Source of the DNA: an uncultured Litoreibacter sp.
GTDB lineage: Bacteria > Pseudomonadota > Alphaproteobacteria > Rhodobacterales > Rhodobacteraceae
Length of the DNA: 64,000 nt
Direction: 5' to 3'
NCBI GenBank assembly: GCA_947494645.1
Contig: CANLVO010000001.1
Span: 2,343,738 to 2,407,737, forward strand
Under the pieces are notes generated by a model. That model was given only the letters and a program-made list of their open reading frames with translations, did not search any database and was not told the DNA's origin. Of the stretch, positions 8,442 through 16,715 are shown piece after piece (position 1 is the stretch's first letter; each line of letters starts with the position of its first letter). Made by a program: the position numbers and the translations under genes.

Positions 8442-8867
8442 TCATGCGGAAAATGTCGGCACTGCGTCGATCCCAGCTTGCGCGACCTCCTGATCTTGCG
8501 CAGGTGAGCCAGAACTGACGCCAATGGCGCCGACCACTTCGCCGTTGCAATGCACAGGCAGCCCGCCGCCGACCACGACCATGCGACCTCCAAGCGTTGC
8601 CTGCAGACCATGAGCTGGCATGCCGGGTTGGCTGACTTCGCCTAAAGCATGGGTGCTTTTCTTGACGCCCGCCGCCGCAAAGGCTTTGTCGATGGCAAGC
8701 CCAATACTTGTGATCTTGCCGCCGTTCATCCGCTCGAACGCAATCAGGTTGCCGCTTTCATCCGTGACGGCAATACACATCGGGACTCCGATCTCAGTTG
8801 CCTTGGCGCGTGCGCCTGCAATGAGCGCGTGAGCCTCATCGATGTCCAGCCGAACTATCGTCAGCAT
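8442..8867 (-). CDS. GlcG/HbpS family (DUF336) protein
   Basis: A 141-residue protein matching the GlcG/HbpS fold. It has the helix ALIAGARAKATEIGVPMCIA, then VTDESGNLIAFERM, then a glycine-rich end (VVVGGGLPVHCNGEVVGAIG, followed by GVSSG). Members bind haem, cobalamin or small ligands, or are of unknown role beside glycolate and dicarboxylate genes. It is the last gene of the TRAP operon, 18 bases after dctM, so it may take part in handling of the transported acid. No signal peptide is seen, pointing to the cytoplasm. Confidence 0.8.
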   Translation of the reverse strand: MLTIVRLDIDEAHALIAGARAKATEIGVPMCIAVTDESGNLIAFERMNGGKITSIGLAIDKAFAAAGVKKSTHALGEVSQPGMPAHGLQATLGGRMVVVGGGLPVHCNGEVVGAIGVSSGSPAQDQEVAQAGIDAVPTFSA

Positions 8868-8885
8868 AGCGTCATCCTTCTAGTG

Positions 8886-10172
8886 CTAAGTCCCGATGAT
8901 CAGATTTGGCAGCGTCAATGAGATCGCAGGGACGAAGGTTATCAACATTAGGGCCGCGAATATGGCCAGATAGAAGGGCCAGATCGTTCTGACTGCTTTT
9001 TCCATCGGTAATTTGCCCACAGCACACCCCACGAACAGACAGGTTCCTACAGGCGGTGTACACAGGCCAAGCCCAAGGTTGACCAAGAGGATCATGCCGA
9101 ACTGAAGAGGATCAATGCCCAGCATGTTCATCACGGGCAGGAAGATTGGAGTGCAGATCAGGATCAGCGCCGCCATGTCCATGATCATGCCCAGCAGCAA
9201 CAGCACCGCATTGATCATCAGCAGGATAAGGATCGGGTTTTCGGTAATGCCCAGCAGGAATTCGACGGTCTTGGTGGGCACCCGGTTGAAGGTCAGCATG
9301 TAGGCGAACGCGCCTGCGCAGGCGATCAAGATCATCACCATCGAGGTGGTCCGCACCGATGAGATCACGGCGGTCTTAAACGCGTCCCATGACAGGCTGC
9401 GATAGACGACCAGCGTCACGATGAAGGCATACATTGCGCCAAACGCGCCGGACTCGGTCACTGTGAAGACGCCCGAGAGCACGCCGCCAACGATGATCAC
9501 GGCCGTGAGCAAACCTGGGATGGACCCAACGAAGGCAATGGCAAGTGCGGTCCAGCCCGGAAACTGCTCGGCCTGGTAGCCGCGTTTGACCGCAACGACA
9601 TAGGCGGCGATCGCAAGGCAGCAGCACATCAGAATGCCGGGCACGACGCCCGCGAGGAACAGCTTGGAGATCGACACCGCCCCCCCTGTTGCGAGCGCGA
9701 AGATGATCATGTTGTGACTGGGCGGGATGATGATCCCTGCAATCGAGGAGGTCACGGTCACGTTGACCGCATAATCGGCATCATAGCCCTTGTCTTTCAT
9801 CACCGGGATCAGGATCGAGCCCAAAGCCGAGATATCGGCAATGGCCGAGCCGGAAATGCCGCCAAACAGCATAGAAGAAAAGACGTTGACGATGCCCAGA
9901 CCGCCACGCACGGCGCCAACGGCGGCTTGCGCGAACCGGACCAGCCGGATGGCAATACCGCCATGGAACATTAGTTCCCCCGCAAAGATGAAAAACGGGA
10001 TCGCCATGAGCGAGAAGACATTGATGCCCGAAACGATGCGCTGAAAGCCAACGAAGAGCGGCAGCCCTTCGAACCAGAAGGCAGACAAGGCCGCAATGCC
10101 GAGCGCGTAGGCCACTGGTGTGCCGATGAAAACGCAAAGGGCAAAGACGCCCAGAAGAACCATGAGACCCAT
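8886..10172 (-). CDS. dctM: TRAP transporter large membrane subunit DctM
   Basis: A 428-residue membrane protein with about twelve hydrophobic segments and typical DctM features (GGISGSAIADISALGSILIPVM; PPSHNMIIFA; NLGLGLCTPPVGTCLFV). It forms the ion-coupled channel that imports a carboxylate handed over by DctP. The frame extends 53 codons upstream into dctQ, but the ATG at 10170-10172 is chosen because it gives the normal DctM N-terminus MGLMVLLGVFALCVFIGTP and lies two bases after the dctQ stop. Substrate is unknown. Confidence 0.9.
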   Translation of the reverse strand: MGLMVLLGVFALCVFIGTPVAYALGIAALSAFWFEGLPLFVGFQRIVSGINVFSLMAIPFFIFAGELMFHGGIAIRLVRFAQAAVGAVRGGLGIVNVFSSMLFGGISGSAIADISALGSILIPVMKDKGYDADYAVNVTVTSSIAGIIIPPSHNMIIFALATGGAVSISKLFLAGVVPGILMCCCLAIAAYVVAVKRGYQAEQFPGWTALAIAFVGSIPGLLTAVIIVGGVLSGVFTVTESGAFGAMYAFIVTLVVYRSLSWDAFKTAVISSVRTTSMVMILIACAGAFAYMLTFNRVPTKTVEFLLGITENPILILLMINAVLLLLGMIMDMAALILICTPIFLPVMNMLGIDPLQFGMILLVNLGLGLCTPPVGTCLFVGCAVGKLPMEKAVRTIWPFYLAIFAALMLITFVPAISLTLPNLIIGT

Positions 10173-10174
10173 GT

Positions 10175-10708
10175 TTAGCCTTGATCTATGTTGTCTTGGC
10201 GCTCGTCCCGACCCAAAGCGAGGCGGATCAGATGGCCGGTTGAAAAGAGGAACAGCAACGCCCCGCTGATTGTCAGAGGCAAGGAGCGCAACCCTTCTGA
10301 CCACTGGATGAGCGGGATCAGAGTGTTCCATTTGAATTGGGTCAGCTCGATGCCGTACCAGAACATCATGCCACCAAACCCTGCCATCAGGATGTCAGAG
10401 ATCACGACGAAAACGGTCCGTACCGAAGAAGGGACCAGATTGCGGAAGACCACGACAGAGAGGTGTGTGTGATTGTGGACGCCAGCTGCGGCACCCAGAA
10501 AGGCGATGACCATGACCAGCAGCAAAGAGACCTGCTCTACCCACGTTGGTGTGTCGTTCAGGACGTAGCGGCCAAACACCAACCAGGCAAAAATCGCGGT
10601 CATTGCGACAATCGCAACGCCTGCAATTAAGACGCAAGTGCGGGCCAGCAGGTCAAGGACCCGGTCCATGGCCCTTAGCAGCGCAGGCGACTTGTTAGGC
10701 TCAGCCAT
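10175..10708 (-). CDS. dctQ: TRAP transporter small membrane subunit DctQ
   Basis: A 177-residue protein with four hydrophobic helices. It contains the DctQ hallmark around TWVEQVSLLLVMVIAFLGAA followed by GVHNHTHLSV. It supports DctM in the inner membrane. It sits between dctP and dctM, separated from dctP by a 75-base gap with a strong hairpin, a common arrangement that lets the binding protein be made in excess. The downstream dctM start is two bases after its stop. Confidence 0.88.
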   Translation of the reverse strand: MAEPNKSPALLRAMDRVLDLLARTCVLIAGVAIVAMTAIFAWLVFGRYVLNDTPTWVEQVSLLLVMVIAFLGAAAGVHNHTHLSVVVFRNLVPSSVRTVFVVISDILMAGFGGMMFWYGIELTQFKWNTLIPLIQWSEGLRSLPLTISGALLFLFSTGHLIRLALGRDERQDNIDQG

Positions 10709-10727
10709 AGGTGTTTCCCTGAAACAA

Positions 10728-10760
10728 AGCGCCCGGCATCCATAGGTGGAGCCGGGCGCT
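10728..10760 (-). terminator. Attenuator hairpin between dctP and dctQ
   Basis: AGCGCCCGGC (10728-10737) pairs perfectly with GCCGGGCGCT (10751-10760) across a 13-base loop. On the minus strand the stem is followed by TTTGTTTC, an imperfect U-tract. It lies directly after the dctP stop, so it probably terminates part of the transcription and protects the dctP mRNA. Confidence 0.7.
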
Positions 10761-10783
10761 CATTGGATAGATCTCTTAGAAGC

Positions 10784-11758
10784 TTACTCGGTTGCTTGCG
10801 CCATTTCGACCAGCGCTTTCATGTCCGGGTTGGCCGCCAGATAGTCTGTATAGACAGCGTCCATTGCAGCTTGGAACGGTCCTTTGTCAGCAATCTCGTT
10901 GACCTTGATACCCGCAGCTTCCACGTCCTTGCGAGCCTGCTCAGAACCGATGGTCCAGAGTTCACGCTGGATGATCGCAGCTTCCTCTGCGGCACCACGC
11001 ACAGCCGCCTGCATGTCAGCAGACAGTGCGTTGAACTTCGCAGTGTTCACACAGATGCACTCAGGGATGATCAGGTGCTCAGACAGGGAATAGTGGGTGG
11101 TCACTTCAAAGTGGCCGACATTCTTGAACGATGGGAAGTTGTTCTCCGCACCATCCACAACGCCAGTCTTCAACGCCTGCTGAACTTCAGAGAACGCCAT
11201 CGGGGAAGGGTTCCCGCCCATCTCGGAGATCATTGCTGTGTAGAGATCGTTGTTCATAACCCGAATTTTCAGACCCTCGACGTCAGCCGGGGTGTTGATC
11301 GGCTTCTGAGCATAGAACGAGCGCGCGCCGGCATCGAACCATGCAAGGGGCAGAACACCTGCTTCGCCCATGGCGGTTGCAACGACTTCGCCTGCCTCAC
11401 CTTCCAGAACCCGGAACATGTGCGGGACGCTCTTGAAGATGAAAGGCAGCGACACAAGGTTGGCTTCCTTTACCATCGGGCCAATGGGACCAAGGTTGAA
11501 ATTGCCGATCTCGATCGCGCCAATGCGGACCTGCTCAAGCGCATCAGGTTGCGAACCAAGCACACCACCGTGGAACACATCGACTGTGATCTCACCGCCC
11601 GTTGCTTCATTGACCAGCTCGGAAAACTTGTCCATCGCCGCGGTGTTTGGGTGGCCGTCGTTGTGAATGTTCCAAGCACGCCAGTTCTCGGCATAAGCCG
11701 ATGTCGCGACGAGAGCTAACGCCGTAGCCGCTGCAAAAAGAGTTTTATTCGATGTCAT
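10784..11758 (-). CDS. dctP: TRAP transporter solute-binding protein DctP
   Basis: A 324-residue periplasmic receptor. An N-terminal signal peptide is clear (hydrophobic LFAAATALALVATSAYA, cleavage near residue 23). The mature chain has DctP-family segments: FSELVNEATGGEITVDVF with HGGVLGS, then GLKIRVMNNDLY with a conserved arginine that usually binds the substrate carboxylate. GGAGGAG precedes the ATG. It is the first gene of the dctPQM-glcG-like operon, divergent from a GntR/FCD regulator. The receptor should bind an organic acid; identity cannot be assigned. Confidence 0.9.
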   Translation of the reverse strand: MTSNKTLFAAATALALVATSAYAENWRAWNIHNDGHPNTAAMDKFSELVNEATGGEITVDVFHGGVLGSQPDALEQVRIGAIEIGNFNLGPIGPMVKEANLVSLPFIFKSVPHMFRVLEGEAGEVVATAMGEAGVLPLAWFDAGARSFYAQKPINTPADVEGLKIRVMNNDLYTAMISEMGGNPSPMAFSEVQQALKTGVVDGAENNFPSFKNVGHFEVTTHYSLSEHLIIPECICVNTAKFNALSADMQAAVRGAAEEAAIIQRELWTIGSEQARKDVEAAGIKVNEIADKGPFQAAMDAVYTDYLAANPDMKALVEMAQATE

Positions 11759-11868
11759 GGGGTCTCCTCCCTAAATTTTTCTGACGAGATTTCGTGAAGG
11801 AGAGCGCGCAGAAAACAGGGAATTGAACACCCTACCCCCTCCCAGAACCGGAATCACTGTCAAGGAGA

Positions 11869-11897
11869 TGGTAAAACTGGTATCCAAGTTTTGTCAA
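11869..11897 (-). promoter_or_regulatory. Candidate dctP promoter
   Basis: On the minus strand TTGACA (11892-11897) is followed after 17 bases by TTACCA (11869-11874). The -35 box is a perfect consensus; the -10 box is weak. It overlaps both GGTATCCAAGT repeats and abuts the palindrome at 11898-11921, which fits repression by the adjacent GntR regulator. Confidence 0.5.
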
Positions 11898-11921
11898 TTG
11901 TGGTATCCAAGTATACCACAA
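11877..11921. promoter_or_regulatory. GntR/FCD operator: inverted repeat plus half-site
   Basis: TTGTGGTAT (11898-11906) and ATACCACAA (11913-11921) form a perfect nine-base inverted repeat around CCAAGT. A direct copy of TGGTATCCAAGT occurs at 11878-11889, 23 bases (about two helix turns) away. Such T-G-G-T/A-C-C-A repeats are typical FadR-subfamily GntR sites. The location in the divergent region between dctP and the regulator suggests control of both. Confidence 0.7.
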
Positions 11922-12080
11922 CTAAATTTGGAGAGCCGACCGGACTTGACTTGTCAGGTGAGCCAATCTTTATCTCTCGACAAGGTCGCTCGCCTCTGAC
12001 CGCCTGCAACGCGCGGTTAGAAATGGTTTTCAAACGTGCCGTTGGTGAGTGATACGATGATAGAATTAGGGTAATTTGTC

Positions 12081-12749
12081 TTGGAAGACACGATACGACG
12101 AACAACAACGGATGCGGTTTATGAAACCCTGCTAGATGAGATCGTATCTCTGAAGATTCTTCCCGGCACGAAGGTCTCCGAGACCGAAATCGCGCGCAGG
12201 TTTGGCGTCTCTCGCCAACCGGTCCGCAACGCATTCACGAGATTGGGGAACAAGGATTTACTGCTGATCCGTCCACAAAAGGCGACCGAGGTAAGGGGTT
12301 TTTCGATGGACCGAATTGCGCTTGCAAGGCTGGTCCGCCTGTCCGTCGAGGTCGAGATCACTCGCCATGCGGTGATGCGCTGGAACTCTGATTGCAATGC
12401 AGAGCTGGAAGACAACATCGCACTCCAAGAACAAGCGATCCAAGCAGGTGATTTGGCGAAGTTCCACGCGCTTGATTATGACTTCCACCGCTCGATTTGC
12501 ACGCTCAGCGATAACCCGATGGCCTTCGAAGTCATCCTCGACTGCAAGCAAAAGGTTGATCGGCTTTGCATGCTAAGCCTGACCAATGATATTGAGGCCA
12601 AGTCCGTCCTGAAGGATCATCGCGGTATTGCCGAAGGGCTCGCCTCAGGTGATCTCGAGAAAGCGCTCAACACAACGAGGAAGCACCTCTCGCGGTTGGA
12701 TCAGACCATCAACTTCATCCATGACACTCATCCGGGCTATTTCGAGTAG
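12081..12749 (+). CDS. GntR-family regulator, FCD type
   Basis: A 222-residue transcription factor. The winged helix (residues about 10-75: VSETEIARRFGVSRQPVRNA) is followed by an all-helical FCD domain with probable metal ligands in HALDYDFHRSI, DHRGIAEGLASGD and RKHLSRL. FCD regulators usually bind carboxylates. The start is TTG at 12081: an in-frame stop lies nine bases upstream and no other start codon exists before the DNA-binding domain. It is divergent from dctPQM and probably represses it until the transported acid is present. Confidence 0.85.
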   Translation: MEDTIRRTTTDAVYETLLDEIVSLKILPGTKVSETEIARRFGVSRQPVRNAFTRLGNKDLLLIRPQKATEVRGFSMDRIALARLVRLSVEVEITRHAVMRWNSDCNAELEDNIALQEQAIQAGDLAKFHALDYDFHRSICTLSDNPMAFEVILDCKQKVDRLCMLSLTNDIEAKSVLKDHRGIAEGLASGDLEKALNTTRKHLSRLDQTINFIHDTHPGYFE

Positions 12750-12771
12750 TACCGGAAAACGGACCCTCCCC

Positions 12772-13290
12772 TTAAGCCGTACCGCGTTCAGGTCGGTCGT
12801 TTTCGATATTGAACTTCATTCCGTCCAAAAGCTCGTCTAGGTCCGGACGCGCAGCTGGGCCGTTTGATATGTCGACAAGCATCAGCGACCCATTCGGGCG
12901 AATGCCGAATGCCCCTGGCTCAGCAAACAGGCCGGTTGTCTCCGCCTCTGAGAGTGGTGAAGAGACGTAGAGACCAAGCGCGCGCATTTCTGCCTCTGTC
13001 ATCCCGTAACAAAGATCAAAATCCCAACCAAATTCTTCCTGATCAGCTGCGGCTTTCTCTTTCGTATCGGCCGAAACGACAACGACGTCCAACACTGCTT
13101 TCCAATCCGCCAGATTGGCGTTCAGCTTGTTCAGGAACCGCTTGCACCGCGGGCAATGCTTGCCTCGGTAAACAAACAGCATAGTCCAGCGATCCTTCGG
13201 CTTGCCGATTGTGACCGACTGGCCGGCGCCGAGGCTCGGAAAACTCATTTCTTCAGTTTGGGCACCGGGGATGGGTTTGGAGAAGGCCAT
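12772..13290 (-). CDS. Peroxiredoxin-like (AhpC/TSA, redoxin) protein
   Basis: A 172-residue thioredoxin-fold protein with a redox motif CPRC at about residue 47 in FVYRGKHCPRCKRFLNKL, followed by a redoxin core (VVVVSADTKEKAAADQEEFG). It probably reduces peroxides or acts as a thiol oxidoreductase in the cytoplasm; no signal peptide is seen. The chosen ATG has AAGGAAG seven bases upstream; a TTG one codon earlier is less likely. It converges with the GntR/FCD gene, leaving 22 bases between them. Confidence 0.82.
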   Translation of the reverse strand: MAFSKPIPGAQTEEMSFPSLGAGQSVTIGKPKDRWTMLFVYRGKHCPRCKRFLNKLNANLADWKAVLDVVVVSADTKEKAAADQEEFGWDFDLCYGMTEAEMRALGLYVSSPLSEAETTGLFAEPGAFGIRPNGSLMLVDISNGPAARPDLDELLDGMKFNIENDRPERGTA

Positions 13291-13720
13291 CAAGTCTTCC
13301 TTTGCTAAGTTAGGTTAATGCGCTGGTAAGATACGTCGCGCCATAAGCCTCGCATGGAAGCGTCAAAGATCAAATCGCCGATCTCGCAACGCAGGCAAAA
13401 AGACACCCGACTTCGTGCAGTCGGCAACCGCCTGCGTTCGCCTTTGATCCGTTTCCGGCACCGCACCCATACTACCTTTTGATCGCGCTTCTATAGCAAT
13501 CCTATTACGCCTCAGGCTAAGCGAAGAGCACCGACATTTCACCACCACGCACTTCCTTGAACTCAGTGTTCTCGAAGAAAATTACCTTATTCGCTAGACC
13601 ACTTTACTGAACGGATTGGAACCTCACCACAAACCGCATTAGAAAATGCTATGGTTCAACAAGAGGAGCGGTTCTGCCTCAAAAAGGCAGAGCTATGTGT
13701 CGTCCAGCAAAATGAGATAG
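13291..13720. other. Intergenic region upstream of the redoxin gene
   Basis: About 430 bases without a supported gene. It holds the redoxin promoter region and, near tRNA-Arg, a seven-base hairpin TCTGCCT/AGGCAGA (13673-13679 and 13685-13691). The hairpin lacks a good U-tract in either direction. No other structure was recognised. Confidence 0.5.
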
Positions 13721-13797
13721 TGGCGGACTGGGGAGGATTCGAACCCCCGACCCCTTGATTCGTAGTCAAGTACTCTATCCAACTGAGCTACCAATCC
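13721..13797 (-). tRNA. tRNA-Arg (anticodon ACG)
   Basis: Read on the minus strand, the acceptor stem GGATTGG pairs with CCAGTCC, followed by discriminator G and an encoded CCA. The D arm is TAGCTCAGTTGGATAGAG. The anticodon loop CTACGAA between CTTGA and TCAAG gives anticodon ACG, decoding CGU/CGC/CGA after A34 is changed to inosine. The T arm contains GGTTCGAATCC. The tRNA is 77 bases long and stands alone. Confidence 0.96.
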
Positions 13798-13859
13798 GCG
13801 TGACGGTGGACTTAAACCTCACCCAATCGCTTTGCAAGAGCAAAGCGCCTTGGAGCGCT

Positions 13860-15263
13860 CTATTCGGCGGCTTGGTCGATTTGCAGCGGATGTTTCGGGA
13901 GCGTAAGCGCAAACTCAGTTCCCGTCTCATCGGTTTTGACTAAGGTGAGCGAGCCGCCGTGGCCTTGCACAAGCTCTGAGGCGATGACCAGTCCGAGACC
14001 GGTGCCACCTTTGCGTACCCCGCCCTCAAATGGAGTGAACAGATGTTCCTGCGCCTTGGGCGGCAAGCCGGGACCGGTATCGCAAACGGCAATATGCCAG
14101 TGCTGTTCGGTTTCATGCGCTTTGACTTTGACGGTGCCGGGGTTGCCGGTTGCTTCAATAGCCTGCCTTGCATTGCGCACCAGATTGCCGAGGACCCGGA
14201 ACAATTGCTCCTCGTCAATCCTTACCGTCATGCCCGGTTCTACCTCGTCAAGGAGCGTCACGGACCCATCAGAGGCCAGTCTTTCACCTTCAAGCACATC
14301 ATCGACCAGATCAGACAGCACGACCCGGTTCAGACTGGGTGCGGGTTCTTCTACCCGGCCAAAGGCCAGCGTGCCTTCGCATAGGTTCACAGCGCGGCTC
14401 AGCGAATTGACCAGCTTGGGTGCGGAACGCTTCACCGCCGGGTCTTCGCTGCGCTCCATCCGGTCTGCGAGCAGCGTGGCGGTGGTCAGAATGTTGCGCA
14501 GGTCGTGGCTGATCTTGGCAACCGCGCCACCCAATTGAGCAAGGCGCTCCTTTTGCCGCAGGGCGCCGGTAAGTTGGGTTTGCAGTTGAGCTAGCGCGTC
14601 CTCGGCAGAGCGCAGCTCGGTGATGGTCGACTCGGGCGAGATGATGCGGCGCGCATCCTCGGGCGACTCTGCATAGTATTCAATATGTCTGACCACGCGT
14701 TTGACCGGTTTCACCATGAACCGCCTGACTGCCCCAAAGAGCAGCAATGCGGAGACCACGGAGATCACAAGAGACAGGATCAAGATCCGAATGCCATAGT
14801 CGATCATGGCGTCGCGTAGAGGGGCTTGGGGCATGGTGACATCGATCATCGTCCCAGCCGCGTTGGTCGGTGACCCAATGACCCGGATGACCCCCTCGGC
14901 GGGCGACGCCAGCTGCCGCAGCGCACCGGACATCAGATAGAGCGCCGACGGGTCCCTGAGATCGACCATGGTTGTCACTGGACCGGGCACCGGGGAAGAC
15001 AAGACAAGCTGGCTGACGGCATCGCGCCTGAGGGCCACGTTGTAGACGCCTGCATTGTCCAGAAGCTCTTGCGCCAGGGTCGAGGGGATTTGCGTGTTTT
15101 CCGAGGCCAGCACCGAGAGCGAGGCGATTTGCGCCTTCTCCAGCCGCGCCGCCAGATAATCCTGCCTATAGCGCGCCACGGAGGGCACAAAGATCAGGAC
15201 CTCCGCCGCCATCACGAAGATGATCGACAAGATCAGAAATCGACCTGACAGCGACTTTATCAA
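13860..15263 (-). CDS. Membrane sensor histidine kinase
   Basis: A 467-residue two-component sensor. A first membrane helix lies at residues about 9-27, then a periplasmic domain of about 130 residues, a second helix near 155-180, a HAMP-like linker (RRFMVKPVKRVVRHIEYY), the dimerisation/phosphorylation helix with KISHDLRNILTTA (the histidine is the phosphate site), and an ATPase domain with NLVRNARQAIEA, DTGPGLPP and GGTGLGLVIA. No response regulator gene is adjacent. It begins 30 bases after the stop of the disulfide oxidoreductase gene, so the three leftward genes may be co-transcribed. The signal is unknown. Confidence 0.9.
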   Translation of the reverse strand: MIKSLSGRFLILSIIFVMAAEVLIFVPSVARYRQDYLAARLEKAQIASLSVLASENTQIPSTLAQELLDNAGVYNVALRRDAVSQLVLSSPVPGPVTTMVDLRDPSALYLMSGALRQLASPAEGVIRVIGSPTNAAGTMIDVTMPQAPLRDAMIDYGIRILILSLVISVVSALLLFGAVRRFMVKPVKRVVRHIEYYAESPEDARRIISPESTITELRSAEDALAQLQTQLTGALRQKERLAQLGGAVAKISHDLRNILTTATLLADRMERSEDPAVKRSAPKLVNSLSRAVNLCEGTLAFGRVEEPAPSLNRVVLSDLVDDVLEGERLASDGSVTLLDEVEPGMTVRIDEEQLFRVLGNLVRNARQAIEATGNPGTVKVKAHETEQHWHIAVCDTGPGLPPKAQEHLFTPFEGGVRKGGTGLGLVIASELVQGHGGSLTLVKTDETGTEFALTLPKHPLQIDQAAE

Positions 15264-15293
15264 AGCCTCTTCCCCCTTACCGGTGCGTTCGTG

Positions 15294-16712
15294 TCACGGC
15301 AAAAACCGCTGCACCAAGCCCACCACCCGTTTGACCATCGGGTTTTCAAACAGTCTAGGGGAGAAATAAGCCCCTGCAGCCCGTTTGTTAACTTCTCCGA
15401 GGGTCGGATAAGGTGCAACCATACCAGCAACTTGGCTCATTTTCAGATTATTTGCGATAGCCAAGGCCCAAACGCCAATCAGATCACCCGCAGAGGCGCC
15501 AACGATTGAGGCCCCTACGGGCCGCCCCTTCACCACCATGACTTTGATGAAACCCGTTGTTTTTGCCTCGGCTATCGCCCGATCATTCTCGTGCAGCTCA
15601 AAGCGCGCCACCTCGACAGCAGTGCCATGTTTTTCGCGGGCTTGTGCTTCTGTCAGACCGACTTGGGCAAGCTCCGGGTCGGTATATGTGGCCCAAGGCA
15701 AATGGTCCTGCTTGGCCTTGGATGGCAGCCCGAACAGGATGGAGCGGATCACCACGCCTGCGTGATAACCTGCCACATGGGTAAACTGCAGCTGACCCGC
15801 CACATCACCGATGGCGTAGACCTTCTTATTGGTCGTGCGCATGGAGGCATCCACCTCAATACCGCCGCGGCCATAGTCGATACCAGCCTTCTCAAGGCCC
15901 AGATCATTTACGTTGGCCGAGCGTCCAACGGCCATCAGTAGGTGTGAACCCTTGAAGACGCGACCATCTTTGGCTTTCACTGTAATATCGCCTGCGCTGC
16001 CGGAAATCTCCTCCGCCATCGCGTCTTCTTCGATGACCAGTCCTTCCTCGCGGAGACGGTCGAGCACAACCGCGGCAAGCTCTGGGTCATCCTTGCCCAT
16101 GGCCTTCGCGCCTTCGATCACAGTCACCTTAGAGCCCAGTCGCAGGTGCGCCTGCGCCATCTCAATGCCGATCGGACCGCCACCGATCACCAGAAGATGT
16201 TCCGGCTGGTCGCGCAGCTCCCAAAGGCTTTCATTGGTAAGGTAAGGCACGCTCTCCAACCCCGGAATGGGCGGCACGAAGGGAGAGGACCCCGTGGCTA
16301 CAACCACACGGCGTGCGGTAATTTCATAGTCGCCCGCCTGAACAGTTTTGGCGTCGATGAACCGGCCACGCTCCTGAATGACCTTGACCCCCAACCCTTC
16401 AAACCGCTCCACGCTGTCCACCGGCTCAATCGTTGAGATCACCCTTTGAACATGGTCCTTGGCCGCAGCGTAGTCGACCTTTGGCACGACATCCGCCACG
16501 CCGAACTTGGCCCCGTTGCGCAGGATGTGAGCTTGCTTTCCTGCCGCAATCAGAGCTTTGGACGGCACACAGCCATAGTTCAGGCAGTCACCACCCATCT
16601 TGTGGTCTTCCAAAAGCACCACATCCGCGCCCATTTGCACCGCGCCTGCCGCGACAGACAGACCGCCAGAGCCCGCGCCAATGACCAGAAGGTCGGTTTT
16701 CAGTTTGGTCAT
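15294..16712 (-). CDS. Pyridine nucleotide-disulfide oxidoreductase (Lpd/MerA-like)
   Basis: A 472-residue class I flavoprotein disulfide reductase. FAD motif GAGSGG is at residues 12-17, the redox-active disulfide in CLNYGCVPSKALI, the NAD(P) motif GGGPIG in the middle and a second FAD contact in VYAIGDVAG. The C-terminus lacks the HPT-x-x-E active site of true lipoamide dehydrogenase; it reads ANNLKMSQVAGMVAPYPTLG, typical of the mercuric-reductase-like group of unknown substrate. It lies four bases after the TVP38-like gene, a pairing that recurs in this group. Confidence 0.88.
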   Translation of the reverse strand: MTKLKTDLLVIGAGSGGLSVAAGAVQMGADVVLLEDHKMGGDCLNYGCVPSKALIAAGKQAHILRNGAKFGVADVVPKVDYAAAKDHVQRVISTIEPVDSVERFEGLGVKVIQERGRFIDAKTVQAGDYEITARRVVVATGSSPFVPPIPGLESVPYLTNESLWELRDQPEHLLVIGGGPIGIEMAQAHLRLGSKVTVIEGAKAMGKDDPELAAVVLDRLREEGLVIEEDAMAEEISGSAGDITVKAKDGRVFKGSHLLMAVGRSANVNDLGLEKAGIDYGRGGIEVDASMRTTNKKVYAIGDVAGQLQFTHVAGYHAGVVIRSILFGLPSKAKQDHLPWATYTDPELAQVGLTEAQAREKHGTAVEVARFELHENDRAIAEAKTTGFIKVMVVKGRPVGASIVGASAGDLIGVWALAIANNLKMSQVAGMVAPYPTLGEVNKRAAGAYFSPRLFENPMVKRVVGLVQRFLP

Positions 16713-16715
16713 TAC

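Noticed and set aside
8193..8507. Plus-strand open frame after the GntR/UTRA gene
   Set aside because: No recognised family and no convincing ribosome site; it overlaps the GlcG-like gene. It may be a remnant but cannot be supported.
13291..13720. Small RNA or degraded gene in the gap before tRNA-Arg
   Set aside because: Only a short hairpin without U-tract was found and no known RNA family (RNase P RNA, SRP RNA, tmRNA, 6S) could be matched by eye.
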